Shown here in pieces: positions 45,528-53,706 of a DNA stretch of 64,000 nt (position 1 is the stretch's first letter; each line of letters opens with the position of its first letter). Location: positions 41,451-105,450 of the forward strand of contig NZ_FODS01000013.1 of NCBI RefSeq assembly GCF_900110425.1, read 5' to 3'. The position numbers and the translations under genes are program-made. Below the pieces are notes generated by a model that did not search any database, was not told the origin of the DNA, and saw only the letters and a program-made list of their open reading frames with translations. This DNA comes from Salinihabitans flavidus (GTDB lineage: Bacteria > Pseudomonadota > Alphaproteobacteria > Rhodobacterales > Rhodobacteraceae).

Positions 45528-46478
45528 ATGCAAACCGAAACGCTCCGCCCCGACAGCGCAGGCCATGCGCGCGCCGCCGCGATCCTGCGCGCGGGCGGTC
45601 TTGTCGCCATGCCGACGGAAACGGTCTACGGTCTGGCCGGGGACGCGCGCAATGATACCGCCGTCGCCCGGATCTTCGAGGCCAAGGGCCGCCCGCGCTT
45701 TAACCCGCTGATCGTGCACCTGCCGGATCCGGACGCCGCGCGCGATTACGTGGAGTGGCCGCACCGCGCCGATGCTCTGGCCCGTGCCTTCTGGCCCGGC
45801 CCGCTGACGCTCGTACTGCCGCTGAAGGCCGGGGCCGGGCTGTCGCCGCTTGTCACCGCCGGGCTGCCGACACTGGCGGTGCGCGTGCCCGCCCACCCGG
45901 TCGCCCGCGCGCTTCTGACGGAATTCGGCGGCCCGCTCGCCGCGCCCTCGGCCAACCCCTCGGGCCGGATCAGCCCGACCACCGCCGCGCATGTGAAGGC
46001 CGGGCTGGATGGCCGGATCGAGGCGATCCTCGACGGCGGCCCCTGCGATGTGGGACTGGAAAGCACCATCGTCGGGCTGGATGGCGAGACCCCCGTTCTG
46101 CTGCGCCCGGGCGGTCTGCCGCAAGAGGCGCTGGAGGCCGCGTTGGGGCAACCGCTGGCCGACCGCCACACCGGCGATCCGCTCACCGCGCCGGGACAGA
46201 TGAGCTCGCACTACGCTCCCGACGCGCCGCTGCGCCTGAACGCTGGCGCCGCGCGTGAGGGCGAGGTGCTGCTTGGCTTCGGCCTGGTGGACTGCGCCCT
46301 CAACCTCAGCCGCGCGGGCGATCTGGTGGAGGCGGCGGCCAACCTGTTCCACCACCTGCACGCGCTCGACGCGCAAGGCGCGCGCGCCATCGCCGTCTCA
46401 CCCATCCCCGACAGAGGTCTGGGCCGCGCCATCAACGACCGTCTGCGCCGCGCCGCCGCGCCACGCCCGCCGGGCTGA
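45528..46478 (+). CDS. tsaC: L-threonylcarbamoyladenylate synthase (Sua5/TsaC)
   Basis: 316 residues, so of the longer Sua5 type rather than the short E. coli TsaC. The YrdC fold reads A-M-P-T-E-T-V-Y-G-L-A-G-D-A near residue 27, then P-S-A-N-P-S-G-R-I-S, and S-H-Y-A-P near the start of the Sua5 C-terminal domain. It makes the t6A37 precursor for ANN-reading tRNAs. Divergent from the acyl-CoA dehydrogenase gene. Confidence 0.95.
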   Translation: MQTETLRPDSAGHARAAAILRAGGLVAMPTETVYGLAGDARNDTAVARIFEAKGRPRFNPLIVHLPDPDAARDYVEWPHRADALARAFWPGPLTLVLPLKAGAGLSPLVTAGLPTLAVRVPAHPVARALLTEFGGPLAAPSANPSGRISPTTAAHVKAGLDGRIEAILDGGPCDVGLESTIVGLDGETPVLLRPGGLPQEALEAALGQPLADRHTGDPLTAPGQMSSHYAPDAPLRLNAGAAREGEVLLGFGLVDCALNLSRAGDLVEAAANLFHHLHALDAQGARAIAVSPIPDRGLGRAINDRLRRAAAPRPPG

Positions 46479-46595
46479 TGGCCGCCAGACAACCCTTTAC
46501 AATTACCACCTCCCGCGCGACCCTTTCATGGGAAATGAGCCGGCAATTTCCCCTTCGACGCTCGGAAGGGGGGAACATTCCGGAGACAGGTCAAC

Positions 46596-47051
46596 ATGGA
46601 CAGCATCGGCAGCTACCTGAAGAAACACACCGAAGCTCTGGTCAAGGATATCGGCATCGAAACCGCCTGCGCCATTACCGGCAAATCCAAGGCCACGTTG
46701 GGACGCTACTATTCCACCATGCCCGACCATTCCGAACGCTTCATTCCGGTGGACACCGTCGCCACCCTCGAAAAGCAGGCGAAATATCCCCATGTCACCG
46801 CCGCGCTGGCCGAATTGAACGCCATCACGCTGTCGTATGACAAGCTGAATCACAATGTCGCCCCCGGTCGCCTCAACGCCGATGTGATCAAGCTGGCGCA
46901 GAGGTTTGCCATCCTGATGGCCGAATACAACCAGGCAACCGAGAACGGGATCATCACCAACAACGAAAGCAAACGCCTGTTGCAAGAGGCGGTCGCGCTG
47001 CAACAGGTGCTGCTCGACATGAAGGCGCATCTCCAGGACGAAACCGGCTGA
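46596..47051 (+). CDS. Hypothetical protein with a helix-turn-helix-like N-terminus
   Basis: 151 residues, soluble. Near residues 19-40 it reads I-G-I-E-T-A-C-A-I-T-G-K-S-K-A-T-L-G-R-Y, with the spacing of a Cro/CII-type helix-turn-helix. The rest is helical with L-L-Q-E-A-V-A-L-Q-Q-V. I cannot place the family. CGGAGACAGGTC precedes the ATG. It is convergent with truA (2 bp between stops). No partner gene explains it. Confidence 0.7.
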   Translation: MDSIGSYLKKHTEALVKDIGIETACAITGKSKATLGRYYSTMPDHSERFIPVDTVATLEKQAKYPHVTAALAELNAITLSYDKLNHNVAPGRLNADVIKLAQRFAILMAEYNQATENGIITNNESKRLLQEAVALQQVLLDMKAHLQDETG

Positions 47052-47053
47052 CG

Positions 47054-47836
47054 CTACCGCGATTGCCCGGCACCGAACGGATCGTCGGGATAGACCACCC
47101 CGGCGAGGTAAAGCCCCTGCGGCGGCGCCACTGGCCCGCAGGCGGCGCGGTCGCGCGCCGCAAGCGCCACGCCCACATCCTCGGGCCGCCAGCGCCCCGC
47201 GCCCACCCGCTCCAGCGTGCCGACGAAACTGCGCACCTGATTGTGCAGGAAAGACCGCGCGCGCACATGAAACCGGACCTCGGGCCCCCAGAGATCCTCC
47301 ACAAGCTCCACCCGCAGCGCGTCCAGCGTCTTGACCGGGCTGGCCGCCTGACAGATCGACGAGCGAAAGGTGGTGAAATCATGATGCCCGACAAGGTGAT
47401 CGGCCCCCGCCTGCATCGCGCCCACATCCAGATCGCGCCCGACCCGCCAGACCAGCCCGCGCAGATGCGTCGCCGGCGCGCGCCGCAGCAGGATACGGTA
47501 AAGATACCGCCGCTCGACGGCCGTGAACCGCGCGTGCCAGTCCTCCGCCACCCGCGCGGCCCCCACAATCGCCACCGGCGCGGGCTTGAGATGATGGTTG
47601 AGCGCCTCTGACAGGCGAAACGGCTCCCAGTCCTTTTGCAGATCGCAATGCGCCACCTGCGCCAGCCCATGCACGCCCGCATCGGTCCGCCCGGCGGCGG
47701 CAATGGCATGCGGCCCCGGCTCCAGCCGCGCCAGCGCCGCCTCTATCGCCCCCTGAATCGAAGGCTGATCGGCCTGCCTCTGCCATCCGGCAAAGGGGCC
47801 GCCATCATATTCCACCCTGAGCGCAAATCTCGGCAT
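47054..47836 (-). CDS. truA: tRNA pseudouridine(38-40) synthase
   Basis: 260 residues. The catalytic Asp is in [11 protein letters not shown] near residue 53. Two RNA-binding halves are present: R-R-Y-L-Y-R-I-L and R-S-F-L-H-N-Q-V-R. The ATG at 47836 fits the family start [12 protein letters not shown]; an upstream ATG at 47926 adds a charged tail. Confidence 0.94.
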   Translation of the reverse strand: MPRFALRVEYDGGPFAGWQRQADQPSIQGAIEAALARLEPGPHAIAAAGRTDAGVHGLAQVAHCDLQKDWEPFRLSEALNHHLKPAPVAIVGAARVAEDWHARFTAVERRYLYRILLRRAPATHLRGLVWRVGRDLDVGAMQAGADHLVGHHDFTTFRSSICQAASPVKTLDALRVELVEDLWGPEVRFHVRARSFLHNQVRSFVGTLERVGAGRWRPEDVGVALAARDRAACGPVAPPQGLYLAGVVYPDDPFGAGQSR

Positions 47837-48220
47837 CCCCCCGCCATAGCGCCGCTTCGCGCGAAGGTCCATATCGGGGACGTCCGGGCCAAAGCGGCGT
47901 TCCAAGCATCGGGAGGCGACTGGCATACACCAGCCCGGTCCAGGGGAAACCCCGCCTCAGGATGAACGCTCAATGGCAGGTCACGTCGAGCGGAAGAAGG
48001 CCCAAGCACGCCCTTGAAGGGCATCAGATCGTGACAAACCCATTCAGAGCCTTGCAAGACCGCGAACAGAGCATATTTTATAATGGCGTCGGTCCTCGAT
48101 CAGAGAACGTACGCAACTCATCTAAATCATCGCCCTGACGCTGATCAGGCAACCGTGATTTTCCTGAGATCGCCCCGCCCGGCGTGTCGCCGGGCCGGTT
48201 ATTCAACATGTGAGGTCGTG
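47837..48220. other. Gene-free stretch between truA and a small gene
   Basis: 384 bp. I find no gene. A TATAAT hexamer lies at 48077-48082 and a TTGCAA is 27 bases upstream, too far for a normal promoter, so this is only a weak candidate. GCCCGGCG (48177-48184) and CGCCGGGC (48188-48195) form a perfect 8-bp stem with a TGT loop about 25 bp before the small-gene start, which could act on its translation or end a truA-antisense transcript. Confidence 0.5.
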
Positions 48221-48352
48221 ATGGGAAAAGGCAACAACAAGCGCGGAAACAAGGAAATCAAGAAGCCGAAGCAGGAGAAATCCAAGACTTTGGCGACAGC
48301 CAATACCGGCGCCGCGAAGCCGGTCTCGATAGGTGCGACGAAGGTCAAGTAA
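48221..48352 (+). CDS. Small lysine-rich protein, 43 residues
   Basis: 43 residues, M-G-K-G-N-N-K-R-G-N-K-E-I-K-K-P-K-Q-E-K start, then alternating polar and small residues. Short M-G-K-G-N-N proteins of this kind occur widely in alphaproteobacteria and other groups and remain uncharacterised. GAGGTCGTG precedes the ATG. A longer reading from 48083 would run through the hairpin at 48177-48195. Confidence 0.7.
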   Translation: MGKGNNKRGNKEIKKPKQEKSKTLATANTGAAKPVSIGATKVK

Positions 48353-48763
48353 GTCGATTGGCGGGCGAGCACAGAACGCTCGCCCGCGTCCTGATCCGGT
48401 GCGCCCATGGCCCCCCGGATGAAGGGGCCTGCCTGCCCCTGCGGGAGCGGCCTGTTTTCAGCCGCGTGACGGTCTTCGCGGAGGTGAAATCGCCCGCGGA
48501 CAGCAGTCGCAACCCGTCCATCCGGTCAGGTTGCCGCAGTCGCGAACCCGTCCATCTGGTCAGTTCCCACCAGTCGTGAAACATGACTAGGCTGAGCAGC
48601 CGGGATCGTTTGAAATCCAGCTCCGTGGATTCTCTCAGGCACAAAAGAACAAAAAATAGACGTAGATGAAAGACCCTGTCATGTCGGTCTATAAATACCT
48701 GAAACGCCAAATCTCAACAAAGTTCAAAACCGCAGCAATTCATTTTGTTCGAAATACACTGCG
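48353..48763. other. Gene-free stretch before the diguanylate cyclase gene
   Basis: 411 bp. GCGGGCGAGC (48361-48370) and GCTCGCCCGC (48378-48387) form a 10-bp stem, a likely stop for the small gene. An imperfect tandem repeat of 33-34 bp begins CAGTCGC at 48504, 48537 and, partly, 48571. From about 48580 the GC content falls. I see no gene here. Confidence 0.6.
48504..48582 (+). repeat. Imperfect tandem repeat of 33-34 bp
   Basis: Two full and one partial copy. Each starts CAGTCG and carries AACCCGTCCATC-GGTCAG. It lies at the edge of the low-GC block that carries the diguanylate cyclase gene. Confidence 0.7.
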
Positions 48764-49876
48764 GTGACAACTCACTATCTCATATCGATAATGAACCTGG
48801 CCGGATTGATGGCGTTGATCGCGGTGGCCTCCTATGGCGCGTTCAAATTGATTTCCCAAAGTATCGTTCAACAAATATTCTTTGGCATCATCCTCGGTGC
48901 AGGTGCTGTGCTTGTTTCCCTTCAACCGATCATGCACGCGAGCGGGGTTCAGAACGATCCACGCAACCTTTTTGTTGGTGTTGCCGCTGCGATTTTTGGC
49001 CCGTTGGCTGGCATAATCACATTTTTCATGGCGGCCACCACCCGATACTATGAGGCTGCCCCATCGGCTTACGTTTGCATTTTTTCACTTTTTGTCGCCG
49101 GATGTGCAGGGCTCGTCTGGAGGCATTATACGCGGAATATAGAGCGCAAGCGTCAAGTGCACTTCGTCATTCTGGGCTTGACCATCAGCCTATCCTACAT
49201 CTCCACCTTCCTGCTGCCTCGTGATCATTGGCAGGACATTTTTACGACAGCAGTTCCGATTCTGGTTATGACAAATATCGTAGGTGCAATGATTCTGGGG
49301 GGCTTGCTCGAACGTCACCACCACCAGAAAGAACGAGAGAGGGAATTGCTCGATCAAGCGTCATTTGACCCATTGACTGGCGCGATGAATCGTCGAGCTT
49401 TTGAGAAGAAGTACGAGACGTCCATCTTGTCCCGGACATCTTCGGGCATAGCCCTCATTATCGTTGACCTGGACCGCTTCAAAGACGTCAACGACACCTA
49501 CGGGCATATTGTTGGTGACAGGGTTTTGGTTGGCGTTTCCCAAATCCTTCAGCACAGTATTCGTGACGGCGATCTGTCCGCCCGTTTCGGGGGGGACGAG
49601 TTTATCCTGTGCCTGCCTGATATAGCTGTCAGCGATGTGAAAACGATAATCGATCGAATCCAGGACTCCATAGCCAAGTTTGGAATGAATGAGTTCAATT
49701 TCGATCTGAGTTTGACTGTGAGTATTGGCGTATGCTGGAGTCAAGAGCCTCAGAGATTGGAAGCCGCGTTAGAGATTGCCGATCGATCCTTGTACCATGC
49801 CAAAGCGGATGGCAAAAATCAGTCAGTGTCGAATAGTGAGACCTCTCTTGCTACCAAGGCGTTGAATGCCGTCTAG
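48764..49876 (+). CDS. Membrane-bound diguanylate cyclase (5TMR-like + GGDEF)
   Basis: 370 residues from a GTG, or from the ATG at 48791. Residues 1-185 hold about five or six hydrophobic segments, one ending N-D-P-R-N-L-F-V-G-V-A-A-A-I-F-G, like the LytS/YhcK 5TM sensor. The GGDEF domain has D-P-L-T-G-A-M-N-R-R, the R-F-G-G-D-E-F motif at 276-280, and the inhibitory I-site R-D-G-D at 267-270. It should make c-di-GMP with product inhibition. The gene is plainly lower in GC than its surroundings. The EAL protein at 22739-23581 could be a counterpart. Confidence 0.88.
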   Translation: MTTHYLISIMNLAGLMALIAVASYGAFKLISQSIVQQIFFGIILGAGAVLVSLQPIMHASGVQNDPRNLFVGVAAAIFGPLAGIITFFMAATTRYYEAAPSAYVCIFSLFVAGCAGLVWRHYTRNIERKRQVHFVILGLTISLSYISTFLLPRDHWQDIFTTAVPILVMTNIVGAMILGGLLERHHHQKERERELLDQASFDPLTGAMNRRAFEKKYETSILSRTSSGIALIIVDLDRFKDVNDTYGHIVGDRVLVGVSQILQHSIRDGDLSARFGGDEFILCLPDIAVSDVKTIIDRIQDSIAKFGMNEFNFDLSLTVSIGVCWSQEPQRLEAALEIADRSLYHAKADGKNQSVSNSETSLATKALNAV

Positions 49877-49960
49877 GGAAAGTCTGATCATTGGCTCCGT
49901 CACCGCGAAGATTGCGGCCTGACGATTCTTCAGCGAACAAGACGCGCCATTTCTGAACGA

Positions 49961-50971
49961 CTATGCGGGCCTGTCTGTCGCGAACTTGCGGCGGTAGCTG
50001 CCGGGGGACACGCGGGCGATGCGCTTGAAAAGGCGCCGGAAGGCCGCAGCGTCCTCGTAGCCGACGTCCCAGCTGATCTGGTCTATGGGCAGGTCGGTCT
50101 GCTCCAGCCTGCGCTTCGCCGCGTCGATACGCACCTGTTGGACGTAGCCGATGGGGGAAAGCCCCGTCGCGCGCTTGAACCGCCTCTCGAAGGCGCGCGG
50201 TGAAAGACCCGATCTGCCTGTCATCTCCGCGACCGGGCTGGCCACCGAGAAATTCGTCTCCAGCCAGTCCTGCATCCCGCGCACCATGCCATCGCCGTGC
50301 TGGGTCTGTGGCAGGAACGGCAGGTAGGGGGCCTGACCCTCGGCGTGCCGCTCGAGCAGCTCGAACTTCGCGACCGCCTGCGCGGCGACGGGGCTGACGA
50401 AACGGCCGATCAGGTAGAGAACGAGATCCTGCCAAGAGGCCGCCCCGCCCGACATGGCGAATTCCTCGCGCGCGCCGGCGGTGACGAGCACCTCGTCAAC
50501 GCGCAACTCGACGTTGGGGAACGCCTGCCGGAAACCGGGTCCGAAGGCCCAATGGGTCGTCGCCTGCCGGCCATCGAGAAGCCCGGTTTCCGCCAGCAGC
50601 CCAAGCCCGGTGCAGGCCGAGCACAGCATCGCCCCCTGCGCGTGCATCCTTTGCATCCACGCCACGAGATCTGGGTGGCATCCGGTTGTCCAGCCTTCGT
50701 CAACGGCCATCATCGGCACTATGACGATGCCGGTTTGCTCGACCTCGTCCACCGCGCGCTGGATCGTGATCGGCAGGCCGCTTCCCGCGGCCACGGTCGA
50801 CCGCGCTGTCCCGACGATGTCGACCGCGAAGGGCGGGGACGCAGGCACGCCTTCATGAAACTGCGCCACGATCGGAAAGGCCGTGAGCACCTCGTAAAGG
50901 CCGGCAATCGGCATCGCCAGGGTTCCCGGAACGGCAACCAGGCTCACATGCAGGGGCAGATTTTCGGTCAT
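49961..50971 (-). CDS. GlxA-family transcriptional regulator (DJ-1/PfpI-AraC)
   Basis: 336 residues. The N-terminal DJ-1/PfpI-like amidotransferase domain has the Cys in C-S-A-C-T-G-L-G-L-L-A near residue 120. The C-terminal AraC domain has two helix-turn-helix units, with S-P-R-A-F-E-R-R-F-K and D-V-G-Y-E-D-A-A-A-F-R-R-L-F-K. The family includes GlxA, CdhR and ArgR-type activators. It is divergent from the SnoaL-like gene and methyltransferase, its likely targets. Effector unknown. Confidence 0.9.
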   Translation of the reverse strand: MTENLPLHVSLVAVPGTLAMPIAGLYEVLTAFPIVAQFHEGVPASPPFAVDIVGTARSTVAAGSGLPITIQRAVDEVEQTGIVIVPMMAVDEGWTTGCHPDLVAWMQRMHAQGAMLCSACTGLGLLAETGLLDGRQATTHWAFGPGFRQAFPNVELRVDEVLVTAGAREEFAMSGGAASWQDLVLYLIGRFVSPVAAQAVAKFELLERHAEGQAPYLPFLPQTQHGDGMVRGMQDWLETNFSVASPVAEMTGRSGLSPRAFERRFKRATGLSPIGYVQQVRIDAAKRRLEQTDLPIDQISWDVGYEDAAAFRRLFKRIARVSPGSYRRKFATDRPA

Positions 50972-51077
50972 TCTTGTCCTCCACGACGGAAATGGACCGA
51001 TGGTGCCGAGTCTCGCACTTATCCTGATCGCCCTCAACCGCCAGACTTCCCGGAGCAACGAAACACGGGAGACAACG

Positions 51078-51548
51078 ATGAAACACTTGGCAAGCATGAC
51101 CCTGATCGCGGCGGGCCCTGCGCTCGCGGTGGCACTGACGCAATCCGGCGCGGCTCTCGCCAATCCCGACGAGCGGCAAGCCATCGACGACAGGCTGCAG
51201 CAGTACGAGGCGCGCTTCAACGAGGAGGATGCCGTTGCCCTGTCCGAACTGTTCGACGAAGAGGTCGTCTACTACGGGCCGCTCGGGAAAATCTTCGAAG
51301 GCCGCGCCGCGGTGGAGGAACGCTACAGGCAGAACTTCGAGGCCGGTTTCAGCGACATGACCGTCGAGACGATCGAAATCGAAGTCATTGGCGACACGGC
51401 GTGGGATATCGCCCGCTACACGATCACGAACCCGCAAGGCGAACCGCTTGAAGGTTATCACCTAGCGATCCTCGAAAAGGTGGATGGCGACTGGATCGTG
51501 CAGCGCACCCTCGTCAACGCCGTGATACCGGAGCCGCCGGCGCAATGA
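51078..51548 (+). CDS. Exported SnoaL-like (SgcJ/EcaC type) protein
   Basis: 156 residues with a signal peptide (residues 1-28) and a SnoaL-like NTF2 fold: D-D-R-L-Q-Q-Y-E-A-R-F-N-E-E-D, then Y-Y-G-P-L-G-K-I-F-E-G and a late W-I-V-Q-R-T. The fold binds small molecules, and some members are isomerases or cyclases. Its start has GGGAGACAACG. It is first in a possible two-gene unit with the methyltransferase, 34 bp apart. Confidence 0.8.
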   Translation: MKHLASMTLIAAGPALAVALTQSGAALANPDERQAIDDRLQQYEARFNEEDAVALSELFDEEVVYYGPLGKIFEGRAAVEERYRQNFEAGFSDMTVETIEIEVIGDTAWDIARYTITNPQGEPLEGYHLAILEKVDGDWIVQRTLVNAVIPEPPAQ

Positions 51549-51582
51549 TCCGCGCCCCCGATGTTCAAGGGAGACCACAGAC

Positions 51583-52452
51583 ATGACAACAGCAACGATG
51601 CAAGAGGCCAGCGAATACGTCGATTTCTGGAACCGGGTGCTCGTTCCCAAGTTCATTCGCTTCCGGCACATTCTCGCCGAGGGGACATCGAACCACAGCG
51701 ATCAGGTGCTGCCGACTCTCGGCCTTGAGGAAGGCGACAGGGTCGTCGACATCGGCTGCGGGTTCGGGGACACGGCAATCGAACTGGCCCGTCGGGTCGG
51801 CTGGTCCGGCGCCGTTCTCGGCATCGACTGCTGCGACGCCTTTCTCGACTTTGGCCGGCGCGAGGCTGCGGCCGCCGGAATCTCCAACCTGACCTTTGTG
51901 GAGGCGGACGTGCTGACGCATCGGTTCGAGCCGGTCCACGATGCCTGCTTTTCGCGCTTCGGGACACAATTCTTCGAGAACCCTGTCGCCGGATTGCGCA
52001 ACATGCGCGCGGCACTCAAGCCGGGCGGCACAATGACAATGATCGTGTGGCGCGCGCTGGAGGACAACCCGTGCATGAACCTGCCGAAACAGGTGATCCT
52101 GCGGTTCCTTCCCGCGCCCGAGGACGACGCCGACACCTGCGGCCCCGGCCCGTTCTCGATGGCGGACCAGTCCGTGGTCAGGCGGCAACTCGAAGCGGCC
52201 GGCTTCGAGGCGATCGCGTTCGAGCGCGTGGACGCGCCGGTGGTGATGGGCAAATCGCTCGACGATGCCGTGGACTTTCAACTCGCAATCGGACCGGCGG
52301 GCGAGATCTATCGCGAGGCGGGCACAATTGCTGAGCAGCGCCATGAAGACATCGTCGCCGCCCTGAAGCGCGAACTCGCCCCTTTCGAAAGGCCCGAAGG
52401 CATCGTCATGTCCTCCGGCTCGTGGAAGGTGACGGCGCGCAATCCGCGCTGA
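51583..52452 (+). CDS. Class I SAM-dependent methyltransferase
   Basis: 289 residues. SAM motif I is V-V-D-I-G-C-G-F-G-D-T, motif II D-A-F-L-D-F, and the post-motif acidic is A-D-V-L. The C-terminal half has W-R-A-L-E-D-N-P-C, like the UbiE/small-molecule methyltransferase group. Substrate unknown. Same direction as the SnoaL-like gene, under the likely control of the divergent GlxA-type regulator. Confidence 0.85.
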   Translation: MTTATMQEASEYVDFWNRVLVPKFIRFRHILAEGTSNHSDQVLPTLGLEEGDRVVDIGCGFGDTAIELARRVGWSGAVLGIDCCDAFLDFGRREAAAAGISNLTFVEADVLTHRFEPVHDACFSRFGTQFFENPVAGLRNMRAALKPGGTMTMIVWRALEDNPCMNLPKQVILRFLPAPEDDADTCGPGPFSMADQSVVRRQLEAAGFEAIAFERVDAPVVMGKSLDDAVDFQLAIGPAGEIYREAGTIAEQRHEDIVAALKRELAPFERPEGIVMSSGSWKVTARNPR

Positions 52453-52556
52453 CTGCGCGCGACGGCCAAGAGCTTTGTCCCGCTATTCACCCGATCTCAA
52501 CCTGTGTGACGATTTCCCTAAGATCGCCCTGTTAACTGGGCGGATCCGGGGCCACC

Positions 52557-52618
52557 GGCACCGACGCGATACCGACAAAATACCGACGTTTTACCGCATG
52601 GGGATTTGCCGCGTTAAC
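52557..52618 (+). repeat. Phased TACCGA repeat, copy E (divergent)
   Basis: About 62 bp. Four units start at 52559, 52570, 52581 and 52592, still exactly 11 bp apart, though the downstream T-run block is replaced. GTTAAC lies on both sides, at 52531 and 52613. It sits between convergent 3' ends of the methyltransferase and rlmH genes. Confidence 0.75.
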
Positions 52619-52640
52619 AAGGACTTGGGGTGAGTCGCCC

Positions 52641-53117
52641 CTACAGGCGGTGATAGGGGCTTCCCGCCAGGATCGAGGCGGCGCGGTAGAGTTGTTCGCT
52701 GAGCATCACGCGGGCGAGCATATGCGGCCAGACCATCCTGCCCAGCGACAGCGCCGCGTCGGCCCCCTCGCGCAGCTCCGGCGCAAGGCCGTCCGCCCCG
52801 CCGATGACAAAGGCCACGTCGCCGCGCCCCTCATCGCGCCAGCGCGCCAGCATCTGCGCGAACTCGGGCGAGGACATGACTCGCCCCCGCTCATCGAGCG
52901 CGCAAACCACAGCGCCGCCGGGGATCGCGCCCTGCAAGAGCGCGGCCTCCGCCGACATGCCGCCGCCCTTGCGGTCCTCGACCTCATGCAGGCGCGCCGG
53001 GCCGAGGCCAAGCGCCCGCCCGGTCTTGTCGAACCGTGTAAGGTATTCATCAAAAAGGTCTTTTTCGGGGCCAGACCGCATCCGGCCCACGGCGCAGACA
53101 TGCACCTTCAGAGACAT
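52641..53117 (-). CDS. rlmH: 23S rRNA (pseudouridine1915-N3)-methyltransferase RlmH
   Basis: 158 residues, SPOUT fold with the knot region F-V-I-G-G-A-D-G-L and the C-terminal end Y-H-R-L. It methylates pseudouridine 1915 in the ribosome. The ATG at 53117 matches the family start M-S-L-K-V-H-V-C-A-V-G-R. It follows rsfS, the usual order. Confidence 0.95.
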   Translation of the reverse strand: MSLKVHVCAVGRMRSGPEKDLFDEYLTRFDKTGRALGLGPARLHEVEDRKGGGMSAEAALLQGAIPGGAVVCALDERGRVMSSPEFAQMLARWRDEGRGDVAFVIGGADGLAPELREGADAALSLGRMVWPHMLARVMLSEQLYRAASILAGSPYHRL

Positions 53118-53148
53118 CCGCTCTCTCCGCGCCGCAAATGCCGCCGGC

Positions 53149-53571
53149 TCAGGCCATGCCCGCCGGCATCCACATCTTCTCAAGCTGGTAGAACTCGCGC
53201 ACTTCGGGCCGGAAGACGTGGACGATCACATCGCCCGTGTCGATCAGCACCCAATCGCCGGTCTGCTTGCCCTCGACCTTGCTCGCCCGGCCGAACTCCT
53301 GCTTGAGCCGATCCACCAGCTTCTCCGACATGGACGTGACCTGCCGCGAGGACCGGCCCGAGCAGATCACCATGTAATCCGCCATGGCCGATTTGCCGCG
53401 CAGGTCGATCTGCACGATGTCCTCGGCCTTGTCTTCTGTCAGGGAAGAAAGGATGCGGTCCAACAGCTTCTCGCTTGTCGTATCCGCCCCGGCTGGCTCT
53501 CGCCGGGTATCGTCAGCAGCATGTGCCACGTCAGTATGTAAAGACAGAGATCTGCCCTCCTTTCCGCGCAC
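53149..53571 (-). CDS. rsfS: Ribosomal silencing factor RsfS
   Basis: 140 residues as read from a GTG. The RsfS/Iojap core is clear: K-A-E-D-I-V-Q-I-D-L-R-G-K-S-A-M-A-D-Y, G-R-S-S-R-Q-V, D-W-V-L-I-D, and V-H-V-F. It binds ribosomal protein L14 and blocks subunit joining. The start is uncertain: the GTG lacks a ribosome site, while a CTG at 53547 has AAGGAGG eight bases upstream, giving 132 residues. Confidence 0.92.
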   Translation of the reverse strand: MRGKEGRSLSLHTDVAHAADDTRREPAGADTTSEKLLDRILSSLTEDKAEDIVQIDLRGKSAMADYMVICSGRSSRQVTSMSEKLVDRLKQEFGRASKVEGKQTGDWVLIDTGDVIVHVFRPEVREFYQLEKMWMPAGMA

Positions 53572-53706
53572 CGCAAAGCCCCGGTGCCGGGCATGGACTC
53601 AATGTAGCATCGCCTCGGCGAATTCTCAATGAGCAGACGCGCAGTTACCCCATCCCGCACCGCTCCGCCAGCCCTTTCCGGCGGTCTTGTGCCGATATGC
53701 GCGGCT

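Noticed and set aside
48504..48582. Tandem repeat as a CRISPR remnant
   Set aside because: Repeats are directly adjacent with no unique spacers and no cas gene nearby.
4614..52618. Reading the phased repeats as a CRISPR array
   Set aside because: Copies are tens of kilobases apart, unit spacing is 11 bp and there are no cas genes.
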